Shown here: positions 51,485 through 60,283 of the stretch, piece after piece
How the letters are laid out: each line of letters begins with the position of its first letter
Position numbering within the stretch: the stretch's first letter is position 1
Source: Tateyamaria sp. Alg231-49
Lineage (GTDB): Bacteria > Pseudomonadota > Alphaproteobacteria > Rhodobacterales > Rhodobacteraceae
DNA: 64,000 bases
Direction: 5' to 3'
Assembly: GCF_900143535.1 (NCBI RefSeq)
Contig: NZ_FRFA01000011.1
Location: 1 to 64,000 of the forward strand
Position numbers and translations under genes: made by a program
The notes under the pieces: model-generated
Database searches by the model: none
Seen by the model: only the letters and a program-made list of their open reading frames with translations
Told to the model about the DNA's origin: nothing

Positions 51485-52692
51485 GCGGCTTCCTCCTGAC
51501 GTCGCCAGACAGGAAACGGGTCCGGGTAAGTCGGCAGGTCATCTGGCCCGGTGGCTGCGGTTTCCGGAACAAGACAGGTATCAAGCTGGGCTTTCAGGGC
51601 GGGCCAATCAATGCCGGCGCCGATGAACACAATCTCTTGGCGCCGGTCGCCCCACGGTTCCTGCCAATGCTGCTGCATATAGTCCTGCGCGCCTTCGTGA
51701 TCGGGCCAGCGCTCGCGGGGGACCGAAGCCCACCATGTCCCAAGCGGCTTGACGCTCGACAGGGCACCCGCCAGCGAAAATTCGGCCACCCAACCGGGAC
51801 GTGTCGAAATCCAGAAATGGCCCTTGGCGCGGATCACACCGGCAAGATCGCCGTTCAGCACGCCAAGGATTTTTTCCGGAACGAAAGGAAGCCTCGCCCG
51901 GTAAACAAACGAAGCGACACCGTATTCCTCGGTTTCCGGGGTGTGATCGGCAAAGCCATAAAGTTCCTTTGCCCACATCGGATGCTCATGGGCCTTTTGA
52001 AAGTCGAACATGCCGGTGTCGAGGATCGCGTCTGCCGCGACATCCGAATGATCTGTCTCGATGATCTTGGCATCGGCGTTCAGGCTGCGAATGATCTTGC
52101 GCGCAGCGTCGGTGCGCTCGGATCCCGCATCCGTGACCTTGTTCAGGATGACCACATCGGCAAATTCGATCTGTTCAACAAGCAGGTTGACCAGCGTCCG
52201 ATCATCCTCTTCCCCAAGGGTTTCGCCGCGGTCGCGCAGAAAATCGTGGCTGGAATAGTCGTTAAGCAGGTTCACGGCATCAACAACCGTCACCATCGTA
52301 TCAAGCCTCGAAACGTCCGAAAGACTGTCACCAAGCTCATCCCGGAAATCAAAGGTAGCGGCGACAGGCAACGGCTCGGAAATCCCTGTGGACTCGATCA
52401 ACAGATAGTCAAACCGACCTTCGGCTGACAGGCGACGGACTTCGTCCAGCAGGTCATCGCGCAATGTGCAGCAAATGCACCCGTTCGACATCTCTACAAG
52501 CGTTTCGTTCGTTCGGCTCAGTTCGGTATCCGCCCGCACCAGGTCGGCATCGATGTTGACCTCGGACATGTCGTTGACGATGACCGCAACCCGGCGACCT
52601 TCGCGGTTGTTAAGAACTCGATTCAGAAGCGTCGTCTTTCCTGCGCCAAGAAATCCTGAAAGCACAGTGACGGGAAGTCGTTGGTCTGGCAT
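51481..52692 (-). CDS. COG0523/CobW-family metallochaperone GTPase (ZNG1/YeiR-like)
   Basis: The ATG at 52692 (GGAG just upstream) gives 403 residues. Walker A is GFLGAGKT (13-20), the metal-binding CxCC motif is C72-I-C74-C75 in [13 protein letters not shown], and NKVTD is the guanine-specificity motif. The C-terminal CobW_C domain is present. Such GTPases insert zinc or related metals into client enzymes when the metal is scarce. It is the first gene of the operon running to 45029, divergent from an Rrf2 regulator rather than the more usual Zur. Confidence 0.87.
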   Translation of the reverse strand: MPDQRLPVTVLSGFLGAGKTTLLNRVLNNREGRRVAVIVNDMSEVNIDADLVRADTELSRTNETLVEMSNGCICCTLRDDLLDEVRRLSAEGRFDYLLIESTGISEPLPVAATFDFRDELGDSLSDVSRLDTMVTVVDAVNLLNDYSSHDFLRDRGETLGEEDDRTLVNLLVEQIEFADVVILNKVTDAGSERTDAARKIIRSLNADAKIIETDHSDVAADAILDTGMFDFQKAHEHPMWAKELYGFADHTPETEEYGVASFVYRARLPFVPEKILGVLNGDLAGVIRAKGHFWISTRPGWVAEFSLAGALSSVKPLGTWWASVPRERWPDHEGAQDYMQQHWQEPWGDRRQEIVFIGAGIDWPALKAQLDTCLVPETAATGPDDLPTYPDPFPVWRRQEEAA

Positions 52693-52723
52693 AACACGCT
52701 CCAAATCTGATCCTATAGATCAC

Positions 52724-52740
52724 GCAACTTACGCAGTTGC
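52724..52740. promoter_or_regulatory. Inverted-repeat operator 1 (putative Rrf2 site)
   Basis: GCAACT-TACGC-AGTTGC is a perfect six-base inverted repeat with a five-base spacer. It sits just upstream of a TATAGG hexamer (52712-52717, minus strand) that could be the -10 of the COG0523 operon, so a bound repressor would block that promoter. Confidence 0.6.
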
Positions 52741-52749
52741 ATTAGTAAA

Positions 52750-52766
52750 GCAACTGGAAAAGTTAC
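52750..52766. promoter_or_regulatory. Inverted-repeat operator 2 (putative Rrf2 site)
   Basis: GCAACT-GGAAA-AGTTAC repeats the architecture of the site at 52724 with one mismatched arm base, 26 bases further right and 31 bases before the Rrf2 start. The pair could control both divergent transcripts. Confidence 0.55.
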
Positions 52767-52796
52767 GTATGACGCCTGTCTGGAGAAAATTCGTAC

Positions 52797-53201
52797 ATGA
52801 AGCGTAATTCTCGTCTTTCACTTGCTCTGCACACCCTCAGTCATATGGCGGGGAGCCCGGGTCGTGTACGCACATCTTCTGACATTGCAGAGCATGCAGG
52901 CACCAACCCCGTTGTTGTACGCCGCGTCTTAGGAAAGTTGCGCGAAGCTGGGCTGCTCACCTCAGAAAAGGGGCATGCTGGCGGATGGCGTTTAGCGCGC
53001 GAACCTCAGAATATCACACTCGCCGATGTCTACCTCGCGCTGGATGAACGAATGGTCGCAACGAATGAGGCCAGCGAAACACCGGCTTGCTCAGTTGAAC
53101 ACGCGTTGCAAGAACGCGTATCCGGTGTCCTGGAGGAAATCGAAGAAAGCCTCGTTAAGAGGCTCGGCGAGACTTCGATTTCCGAGGTCAGAGGAGGCTG
53201 A
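52797..53201 (+). CDS. Rrf2-family transcriptional regulator
   Basis: The 134-residue protein has the Rrf2 winged helix (residues about 8-65, SSDIAEHAGTNPVVVRRVLG, then KGHAGGWRLAR). It lacks the three-Cys Fe-S cluster loop of IscR and NsrR; only C98 is present. It therefore resembles YwnA/CymR-like members that sense without a cluster, though C98 and nearby His residues could sense metal or oxidation. It is divergent from the COG0523 operon and faces two matching inverted repeats. Confidence 0.82.
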   Translation: MKRNSRLSLALHTLSHMAGSPGRVRTSSDIAEHAGTNPVVVRRVLGKLREAGLLTSEKGHAGGWRLAREPQNITLADVYLALDERMVATNEASETPACSVEHALQERVSGVLEEIEESLVKRLGETSISEVRGG

Positions 53202-53235
53202 TTGAAGACCTTCGGCGCGGTGGCCGGGTCTACAA

Positions 53236-56175
53236 TCACGCGCGCGTCTCTGTCGCCTCCACGGCCTCTGGCGTCAGGATGTGGCGCAACAGCGCCACAG
53301 GATGCGCGCGCAGGGTCAGCCGGGTGGACACGTAATCCTCGACCACCTGTTCGCCCATCGTCATCTCGGGCAACAGCGCCGTAGGCTCATCCACCACCTC
53401 GCCGTCAATGTCCTGTGCAAACAGGGGCAAGACCGGCCCCGGGGCCAGCGCCTTGGCCTCCCACAATGCCTCACGACGCGACAGCCCGATACTTGCAAAG
53501 GCATCCGCCTCTGCAAGTCGCACCAGAACCGGCGGGTTAAGACCCGCCTTGCGCCACACATCGCGCACCGCATGATACCCATTTCCGCGCGCCGCCGTCA
53601 GCCAACTGGCATCCTCTTCGCTCAGCCCCTTGATCTGGCGGAACCCAAGACGCAGGGCCAGCCCACCCTGCCCGTCCGGCTCCATCACATTGTCCCAATA
53701 GCTGGTGTTCACACAGATCGGGCGCACAACAACGCCATGCTCGCGCGCGTCACGCACAATCTGGGCAGGGGCGTAAAACCCCATCGGCTGGGAATTGAGC
53801 AGCGCGCAGGCAAAGATGCCCGGATGGTGGCACTTGAGCCAGCTTGAGGCATAAACCAAGAGCGCAAAGCTCGCCGCATGGCTCTCGGGAAACCCATAAG
53901 AACCAAACCCCTCGATCTGTGAAAAACAGCGCTCGGCAAAATCGTCCTCGTACCCGTTCTTGCGCATGCCACGCAGGAACAGAGCGCGGAATGTACTGAC
54001 GCTGCCATGTTTCTTGAAGGTGGCCAAAGACCGGCGCAACCGGTCCGCCTGATCTGGGGTGAAATTGGCCCCCACAATCGCGATCTGCATCGCCTGTTCC
54101 TGAAACAGGGGCACGCCCAGCGTCTTGCTCAGCACCGCGCCCAGCGCATCGGATGGAAAGGACACCGCCTCTTCTCCGTTCCGCCGCCGGATATAAGGGT
54201 GCACCATATCCCCCTGAATGGGACCGGGACGGATGATCGCGACCTCGATCACCAGATCATAGAAATTGCGCGGGCGCATACGGGGCAGGAAATTCATCTG
54301 CGCTCGGCTTTCCACTTGAAACACGCCAATGCTGTCCGCAGCACAAAGCATGTCATAGACGCGCGGATCCTCGGGGGGCAGCGTGGCAAGGGTATAGGTC
54401 TGCTGGTGGTGCATCTTGAGCAGATCAAAGGCCTTGCGGATGCAGGTCAGCATGCCAAGGGACAGCACGTCGATCTTGAGGATGCCAAGGCTGTCGATAT
54501 CGTCCTTGTCCCAGCAGATGACAGTGCGGTCCTCCATCGTGGCATTCTCGATCGGCACAAGTTCATCAAGCCGCCCTTCGGTGATGATGAACCCACCCAC
54601 ATGCTGGCTGAGGTGGCGGGGAAAGCCATTGATCTCATGCACCAGCTCAATCGTCTGGCGCAGGCGCTTGTCCCGGAAGTCGAGGCCAATTTCTGCCATC
54701 CGCTCGGCCTCGATGCCTTTTGTGGAAAAGAACCCCCAAAGCTGTGAACTCAGCGCCGAAATCGTATCCTCGCTCAGCCCCATGGCGCGGCCCACTTCGC
54801 GGATGGCGCGCTTGCCCCGGTAGTGCACCACCGTGGCACACAGGCCCGCGCGGTGACGGCCATAGCGCTCATAGATGTGTTGGATCACTTCCTCGCGCCG
54901 CTCATGTTCGAAATCGACGTCGATGTCCGGGGGCTCATCGCGGGCCTCACTGACAAAGCGTTCAAAGACCATGGTGCCCATCTCGGGGGAAACCGAGGTC
55001 ACAGCAAGGCAATAACAGACCACCGAATTGGCCGCCGACCCGCGCCCCTGACACAGGATGTTCCGGGACCGTGCAAAGTGCACGATATCGCGCACGGTCA
55101 GGAAATAGGGTTCATATTTCAGCTTGGCGATCAGGGTCAGTTCATGGCGCAGCAGCGTCTGTGCCTTTTCGGGCGCCCCTGCGGGGTAGCGCCATTTGAG
55201 GCCCTCGTAGGCGAGCCGCTCCAGCCGTTGGCCCGGCGTTTCATTGTCGGTGACCTCGGACGGGTATTCATAGCGCAACTCATCTAATGAGAACGTGAGG
55301 CTTTGGGCCAGTGCACCTGCGCGCGCCACCGCGCCCTCGTGCCCGGCAAACAGGCGGGCCATGTCAGCAGCACTGCGCAACCGCCCCTCACCATTGGCCA
55401 AGGCGTTGCGGCCCAGATGATCGACACGGGTTTTCAGACGTACGGCGGTGACCACATCCGCCAGCTTGCGCCGCGCCCCGTGGTGCATGCGCGGCGCGGC
55501 AGAGGCCAGCGTGGGCAGGCCAAGGTCGCGCGCGCGGTCCGCAAGCGCGTCAAAGCGCACCGTATCCCGCCCGTCATAGTGCGGATGCATCAGCACATGG
55601 ATGTTTCCAGCAAAGCGGCGCGTCAACCGGCGCGCCGTTTGCACCCAATCACCCGCGCCGCCCTGCACCTTCTGTGCCTGTGGCCAGAGCAGCAGGTGAA
55701 GGCCCTCCGGGAACGCCTCAAGATCAGCAAGCGCGATGTCACATTGTCCCTTTTCTGCGCGCAACCGCCCGGCGGAAATGATCCGGCATAAAGAGCGCCA
55801 TCCAGCCCGGCTTTGCGGCAGCACCGTGATGGGCGAGGCATCGCGGAACACCAGCCGTGCCGCCGGAATCAACCGGGGTATGGTGCTGATCGGTGCGCTT
55901 GGTGCCGCCGGGATGTGATCCGGCCTTGGCGGGCCGATCAGCCCGGTGATCGCGTCAAACTCCTGCCGCTCTTTCACACTGCGCGCAATCGCTTTGCTTT
56001 CGGTATGTGCCCGCACGATCCCGGCCACTGAATTGTCATCTGCAATGGCCAGTGCCTCCATCCCCAACAGAGCCGCGCGCGCCATGTATTCCTCGGGGTG
56101 GGATGCCCCGGTGAGGAAGGTGAAATTGGACGTGGCAGAAAGTTCAGTGAACATATGTGTGGCAGATTCGGGCAT
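53236..56175 (-). CDS. dnaE2: Error-prone DNA polymerase DnaE2 (ImuC), shortened at the C-terminus
   Basis: From the ATG at 56175 (or 56154, MFTELSATSNFTFLTGAS) the protein has about 979 residues. It contains the PHP domain, the polymerase core with the catalytic Asp motif PPDIDVDFEHER, and FQVESRAQMNFLPRMRPRNF. The chain stops shortly after EQVVEDYVSTRLTLRAHPVA, about where other DnaE2 proteins continue with roughly 100 residues of OB-fold. The enzyme copies damaged DNA in the SOS response with ImuA and ImuB, but neither is adjacent here. A LexA-like box precedes it. Whether the short form is active is unknown. Confidence 0.85.
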   Translation of the reverse strand: MPESATHMFTELSATSNFTFLTGASHPEEYMARAALLGMEALAIADDNSVAGIVRAHTESKAIARSVKERQEFDAITGLIGPPRPDHIPAAPSAPISTIPRLIPAARLVFRDASPITVLPQSRAGWRSLCRIISAGRLRAEKGQCDIALADLEAFPEGLHLLLWPQAQKVQGGAGDWVQTARRLTRRFAGNIHVLMHPHYDGRDTVRFDALADRARDLGLPTLASAAPRMHHGARRKLADVVTAVRLKTRVDHLGRNALANGEGRLRSAADMARLFAGHEGAVARAGALAQSLTFSLDELRYEYPSEVTDNETPGQRLERLAYEGLKWRYPAGAPEKAQTLLRHELTLIAKLKYEPYFLTVRDIVHFARSRNILCQGRGSAANSVVCYCLAVTSVSPEMGTMVFERFVSEARDEPPDIDVDFEHERREEVIQHIYERYGRHRAGLCATVVHYRGKRAIREVGRAMGLSEDTISALSSQLWGFFSTKGIEAERMAEIGLDFRDKRLRQTIELVHEINGFPRHLSQHVGGFIITEGRLDELVPIENATMEDRTVICWDKDDIDSLGILKIDVLSLGMLTCIRKAFDLLKMHHQQTYTLATLPPEDPRVYDMLCAADSIGVFQVESRAQMNFLPRMRPRNFYDLVIEVAIIRPGPIQGDMVHPYIRRRNGEEAVSFPSDALGAVLSKTLGVPLFQEQAMQIAIVGANFTPDQADRLRRSLATFKKHGSVSTFRALFLRGMRKNGYEDDFAERCFSQIEGFGSYGFPESHAASFALLVYASSWLKCHHPGIFACALLNSQPMGFYAPAQIVRDAREHGVVVRPICVNTSYWDNVMEPDGQGGLALRLGFRQIKGLSEEDASWLTAARGNGYHAVRDVWRKAGLNPPVLVRLAEADAFASIGLSRREALWEAKALAPGPVLPLFAQDIDGEVVDEPTALLPEMTMGEQVVEDYVSTRLTLRAHPVALLRHILTPEAVEATETRA

Positions 56176-56191
56176 GGCAGGGTTGCAGTAT

Positions 56192-56206
56192 ATTCTTGTT
56201 TTGTTC
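56192..56206. promoter_or_regulatory. Candidate LexA box of dnaE2
   Basis: ATTC-N7-GTTC on the plus strand (GAAC-N7-GAAT read toward dnaE2) differs by one base from GTTC-N7-GTTC, the alphaproteobacterial LexA direct repeat. It lies 17 bases from the dnaE2 ATG at 56175, where a repressor would block transcription. Confidence 0.5.
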
Positions 56207-56272
56207 TCATTTGAACTGGTGTTGTGTTTTGAAGGCTCTGCCCTCAGCGCGGAGCGCTGGAACAAAAAGTAA

Positions 56273-56287
56273 GGGGGCTCTGCCCCC
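56273..56287. repeat. GC-rich hairpin (GGGGGC-TCT-GCCCCC)
   Basis: A perfect six-base stem with a three-base loop lies in the gap between dnaE2 and the DUF1203 gene and is followed by a C-rich stretch ending in GGGATTTTTC. Elements of this look are frequent between genes in Rhodobacteraceae as I recall them. It could act as a terminator for a leftward-facing neighbour or be an extragenic repeat. Confidence 0.4.
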
Positions 56288-56402
56288 ACCCCTGCGGGCC
56301 TCCCCCGGGATTTTTCTTAATCAGAGAAGCAGGGGGTTGCGCATCATTCGGGTCGTCACGGCGCAGGGGAGCCGTATATGCACAGGCCAAAGGAGACACC
56401 TC

Positions 56403-56870
56403 ATGCCAATGTTCACCGCCTTGCCCACCGACATCGTCACAGCCTATCGCGCCGGAGGTCTGGATGCCTTTGGCAACCCGCCCGAACGCACAGTCAGCGA
56501 CGGAGAAGGCAATCCGTGTCGCCATTGCCTGTGCGATATTCCGAAAGGGGCCAAGATGCTGATACTGGCCCACAAGCCCTTTGAAGGCACCCACCCTTAT
56601 GCGGAGGTTGGGCCGATCTTTTTGTGTGCGAGTGACTGCACGCGCGGCGGCGGGCCTGCGCTGCCCGAAATCCTAACAACCTCGCCCGACTACCTGGTCA
56701 AAGGGTACAACACCGCGGACCGCATCGTTTACGGCACAGGAGCGATCAGCCCCACCCCCGACCTTGAGGATCGGATCACGGCCATATTTGCCCATCCGGA
56801 GGTCGCCTATATCCACGTCCGCTCAGCACGCAACAACTGCTATCAGGCACGGGTCGAAAGGGACGGCTAA
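56403..56870 (+). CDS. DUF1203-family protein
   Basis: The 155 residues ([20 protein letters not shown], then [15 protein letters not shown]) fit DUF1203, a family of unknown function with conserved Cys residues that may bind metal. AAAGGAGA precedes the ATG. It is followed 71 bases later by the zinc-finger gene. Confidence 0.75.
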   Translation: MPMFTALPTDIVTAYRAGGLDAFGNPPERTVSDGEGNPCRHCLCDIPKGAKMLILAHKPFEGTHPYAEVGPIFLCASDCTRGGGPALPEILTTSPDYLVKGYNTADRIVYGTGAISPTPDLEDRITAIFAHPEVAYIHVRSARNNCYQARVERDG

Positions 56871-56941
56871 GGGACTTGTCTGCCCGCAGGCCTTGGCCCA
56901 TAAACACCCCCAAAGTCGCGCCATATGCAAGGACCCCGCCC

Positions 56942-57115
56942 ATGACCATCGACGCCCCCGAGACAAAGACGGTGACCACGCGTCGTATCGCATGTGACGG
57001 CGGCGAAGGCGCGCTGGGCCATCCCCGCGTCTGGCTGCAAATCCCAGAAGACACCGGCTGGGTCGAATGCCCCTATTGCGATTGCAAATACGTGCTGGCC
57101 GAAGACGCGGACTGA
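56942..57115 (+). CDS. CHCC-type zinc-finger protein (NDUFS6-like)
   Basis: The 57-residue protein has [14 protein letters not shown] and [11 protein letters not shown], giving the C-H-C-C zinc site of the zf-CHCC family related to complex I subunit NDUFS6. Alphaproteobacteria encode it as a free-standing small protein, probably an accessory subunit of NADH dehydrogenase. It lies 124 bases before polA. Confidence 0.82.
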   Translation: MTIDAPETKTVTTRRIACDGGEGALGHPRVWLQIPEDTGWVECPYCDCKYVLAEDAD

Positions 57116-57239
57116 ACGTCACAGCGTAGCGCCAAATCAAAAATGCAATGCGCCGTCAGGCGCGCCATTGGATCACGTCTGGCCCCTCGCGCCGCGCCGT
57201 GGCAAAAGGGCGGCGCATAACAGGTTCGGAGCAACGCGC

Positions 57240-60035
57240 ATGGCACTTCAATTCGGCAAAGGGCATCACCTGCACCTGATTGACGGATCGGCCTTTATCT
57301 TTCGCGCCTATCACGCGCTGCCCCCTCTGACCCGAAAATCCGACGGTCTGCCGATCGGGGCGGTCAGCGGCTTTTGCAACATGCTCTTCAAATACGTCGA
57401 AGGGAACACAGGCCCCGACGCGCCGACCCACGTGGCCGTCATCTTTGACAAGGGCAGCCACACGTTCCGCAACGACATGTATGACCTTTACAAAGCCAAC
57501 CGCGAGGCCATGCCCGAAGACCTGCGGCCCCAAATCCCCCTGACCCGGACCGCGACCGAGGCGTTCAACATCGCCTGCAAGGAAAAGGAAGGGTTCGAGG
57601 CCGACGACATTATCGCCACGTTGGCCGTGCAGGCGCGTGCCGCCGGCGGGCGCTGCACCATCATTTCGTCAGACAAGGACCTGATGCAACTGGTCGGCGA
57701 CGGCGTCGAAATGCTCGACGCGATGAAGAACAAGCGCATCGACCGCGACGGTGTGTTCGAGAAATTCGGCGTCTTTCCCGAACGCGTTGTCGATGTGCAG
57801 GCGCTGGCAGGCGACAGTGTCGACAACGTGCCCGGCGCCCCCGGCATCGGGATCAAAACCGCAGCACTGTTGATCAACGAATATGGCGATCTTGATGCAC
57901 TGCTGGAACGCGCAGGCGAAATCAAACAACCCAAGCGCCGCGAAACCCTGATCGACAATGCCGACCAGATCCGGCTCTCGCGCAAGCTGGTATTGCTGGA
58001 CGAAAACACGCCGCTCGATTTCACCATCGACGATCTTGAGGTCCGCGACCCGCATCCCGACCAACTGCTACCCTTTTTGGCCGAGATGGAATTCCGCACC
58101 CTGACCAAGCGGATTGCAACCCAGCTTGGAGTTGAAGAACCCGAAATAAAGGAACCCACCGCGCCCGAGGCGGCAGATGCCCCCGACGCGCCGAGCTTTG
58201 ACGATGCCACCTACGAACAGGTCAGCGACGCGACCGCCCTCCAGACATGGATCGACCTCATTTACGAGCGTGGCTATGTCGCCGTGGACACCGAAACCAC
58301 CAGCCTGAACGAAATGACGGCCAACCTTGTCGGTATCTCGCTGGCCGTTAATCCGGGCCACGCTTGCTACATTCCTCTGACCCACAAACAGGGGGGCGAT
58401 GACCTCTTTGGGTCTGACGATCTGTCCGAGGGGCAGATGCCGCTGGAAACGGCGCTCGACATGCTCAAACCCGTTCTGGAAGACGACAGCATCCTCAAGA
58501 TCGGGCAAAACATGAAATATGATGCCAAGATCTTTGCCCAGATCGGCGTGCACGTCGCCCCCATCGATGACACCATGTTGATGAGCTATGCGATGCATGG
58601 CGGGTTGCACAATCACGGCATGGACACACTGTCAGAACGCTATCTGGGCCATACACCCATCCCGATCAAACCGCTGCTGGGGTCCGGCAAGTCCGCCAAG
58701 ACCTTCGATCAGGTGCCGGTTGAGGATGCGGTCAAATACGCCGCCGAGGATGCCGACATCACCTTGCGCCTCTGGCAACAGTTCAAACCTGGGCTGCACC
58801 GCGCGCAGGTCACCAAAGTCTACGAAACGCTCGAACGGCCGATGGTGCCCGTGCTGGCTGGCATGGAACGCTCCGGTATCAAGGTCGACCGCGATACGCT
58901 GTCACGCATGTCCAACGCCTTTGCCCAAAAGATGGCCGGGCTTGAGGACGAGATTTACGAAATGGTCGGGCGCAAATTCAACGTGGGCTCTCCCGCGCAG
59001 GTTGGTGAAATCCTGTTTGACGAGATGAGCCTTGAGGGCGGCAAAAAGGGCAAGACCGGCAAATATGCCACCGGCGCGGACGTGCTCGAAGACCTTGCCA
59101 CAGAACACGAACTGCCTGGTCTCGTGCTGGACTGGCGGCAACTTTCCAAGCTGAAATCGACCTATACAGACGCGCTGCAGGACCATATCAACCCGGACAC
59201 AGGCCGCGTGCACACGTCCTATTCAATCGCTGGGGCGTCAACAGGGCGGCTCGCCTCAACCGATCCAAACCTGCAAAACATCCCGATCCGAACCGAAGAA
59301 GGGCGGCGCATCCGCGAAGCCTTTGTGTCCGAACCGGGCAAGACCCTCGTGGCGCTGGACTATTCCCAGATCGAACTGCGCATTCTCGCCCACATCGCCA
59401 AAATTCCCGAGCTGAAACAGGCCTTTGACGACGGCATCGACATCCACGCGCTGACAGCGTCTGAAATGTTTGACGTCCCGCTCGACGAAATGACGCCGGA
59501 CGTTCGCCGACAAGCCAAGGCGATCAACTTCGGGGTGATCTATGGCATCTCTGGCTTTGGTCTGGCGCGCAACCTGCGCATCCCACGGGCCGAAGCGCAG
59601 GGGTTCATCGACCGGTACTTCGAACGCTTCCCTGGCATCCGCACCTATATGGACGACACCAAGGCGTTCGCCAAAGAACACGGCTACGTCCAGACCCTGT
59701 TTGGCCGCAAAATCCACACGCCCAACATCGGGGCCAAGGGGCCACATGCAGGCTTTGCAGCCCGCGCCGCCATCAACGCCCCGATCCAAGGGACAGCGGC
59801 AGATGTGATCCGGCGCGCGATGATCCGTATGCCAGAGGCAATCGCAAACCTGCCCGCCACGATGCTGCTGCAGGTGCATGACGAATTGCTGTTCGAAGTC
59901 GAAGACAGCGCCGTCGACGATCTGATCGGCGTGGCGCGGGGCGTGATGGAAGGGGCAAACAACCCCGTCGTGCATCTCGACGTCAAACTGACCGTGGATG
60001 CAGGACAGGGCCAAAACTGGGCCGAGGCGCACTAA
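57240..60035 (+). CDS. polA: DNA polymerase I
   Basis: The ATG at 57240 (MALQFGKGHHLHLIDGSAFI) gives 931 residues; an in-frame upstream extension is not family sequence. The 5' nuclease domain is N-terminal. The 3'-5' exonuclease keeps its acidic residues (VDTETTSLN, MKYDAKIF, YAAEDADITL). The polymerase motifs are LVALDYSQIELR, RRQAKAINFGVIYGISGFGL and LLQVHDELLFEV. All three activities should be intact. It fills gaps in repair and Okazaki fragment processing. Confidence 0.95.
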   Translation: MALQFGKGHHLHLIDGSAFIFRAYHALPPLTRKSDGLPIGAVSGFCNMLFKYVEGNTGPDAPTHVAVIFDKGSHTFRNDMYDLYKANREAMPEDLRPQIPLTRTATEAFNIACKEKEGFEADDIIATLAVQARAAGGRCTIISSDKDLMQLVGDGVEMLDAMKNKRIDRDGVFEKFGVFPERVVDVQALAGDSVDNVPGAPGIGIKTAALLINEYGDLDALLERAGEIKQPKRRETLIDNADQIRLSRKLVLLDENTPLDFTIDDLEVRDPHPDQLLPFLAEMEFRTLTKRIATQLGVEEPEIKEPTAPEAADAPDAPSFDDATYEQVSDATALQTWIDLIYERGYVAVDTETTSLNEMTANLVGISLAVNPGHACYIPLTHKQGGDDLFGSDDLSEGQMPLETALDMLKPVLEDDSILKIGQNMKYDAKIFAQIGVHVAPIDDTMLMSYAMHGGLHNHGMDTLSERYLGHTPIPIKPLLGSGKSAKTFDQVPVEDAVKYAAEDADITLRLWQQFKPGLHRAQVTKVYETLERPMVPVLAGMERSGIKVDRDTLSRMSNAFAQKMAGLEDEIYEMVGRKFNVGSPAQVGEILFDEMSLEGGKKGKTGKYATGADVLEDLATEHELPGLVLDWRQLSKLKSTYTDALQDHINPDTGRVHTSYSIAGASTGRLASTDPNLQNIPIRTEEGRRIREAFVSEPGKTLVALDYSQIELRILAHIAKIPELKQAFDDGIDIHALTASEMFDVPLDEMTPDVRRQAKAINFGVIYGISGFGLARNLRIPRAEAQGFIDRYFERFPGIRTYMDDTKAFAKEHGYVQTLFGRKIHTPNIGAKGPHAGFAARAAINAPIQGTAADVIRRAMIRMPEAIANLPATMLLQVHDELLFEVEDSAVDDLIGVARGVMEGANNPVVHLDVKLTVDAGQGQNWAEAH

Positions 60036-60248
60036 CCAAAGTCAAAGACTGAGCCAAACCCACTTTGTCGGCGGCACGCATCTCATCTGGATTTTAGCCT
60101 TTCGCACTCCAACGCAGGTTCACGTTGAGCCCAAGACTGCCATTCACAGCGCGCGACCCAAAACAACAAAATCAGAGCGTCCCGAGCCAAACCTTATCGA
60201 TTGGCAACAAACCCGCAGCCAATGGGGTACTTCAAAAAGACTCGACTT

Positions 60249-60263
60249 CTGACACCATGTCAG
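60249..60263. promoter_or_regulatory. Putative TetR operator A
   Basis: CTGACACCATGTCAG is a perfect inverted repeat (CTGACA, three-base spacer, TGTCAG). An identical copy begins exactly 20 bases later, so the two lie on the same face of the helix. Confidence 0.6.
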
Positions 60264-60268
60264 CATTA

Positions 60269-60283
60269 CTGACACCATGTCAG
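60269..60283. promoter_or_regulatory. Putative TetR operator B containing the start codon
   Basis: This second copy of CTGACACCATGTCAG contains the ATG (60277-60279) of the TetR gene, so a bound dimer would cover the translation start. Self-repression by the encoded regulator is the simple reading. Confidence 0.6.

Noticed and set aside
53030-53239. Minus-strand frame beginning at the dnaE2 stop
   Set aside because: It runs antisense through the Rrf2 gene; only its first few residues recall DnaE2, so it is treated as a hint of a frameshift, not a gene.
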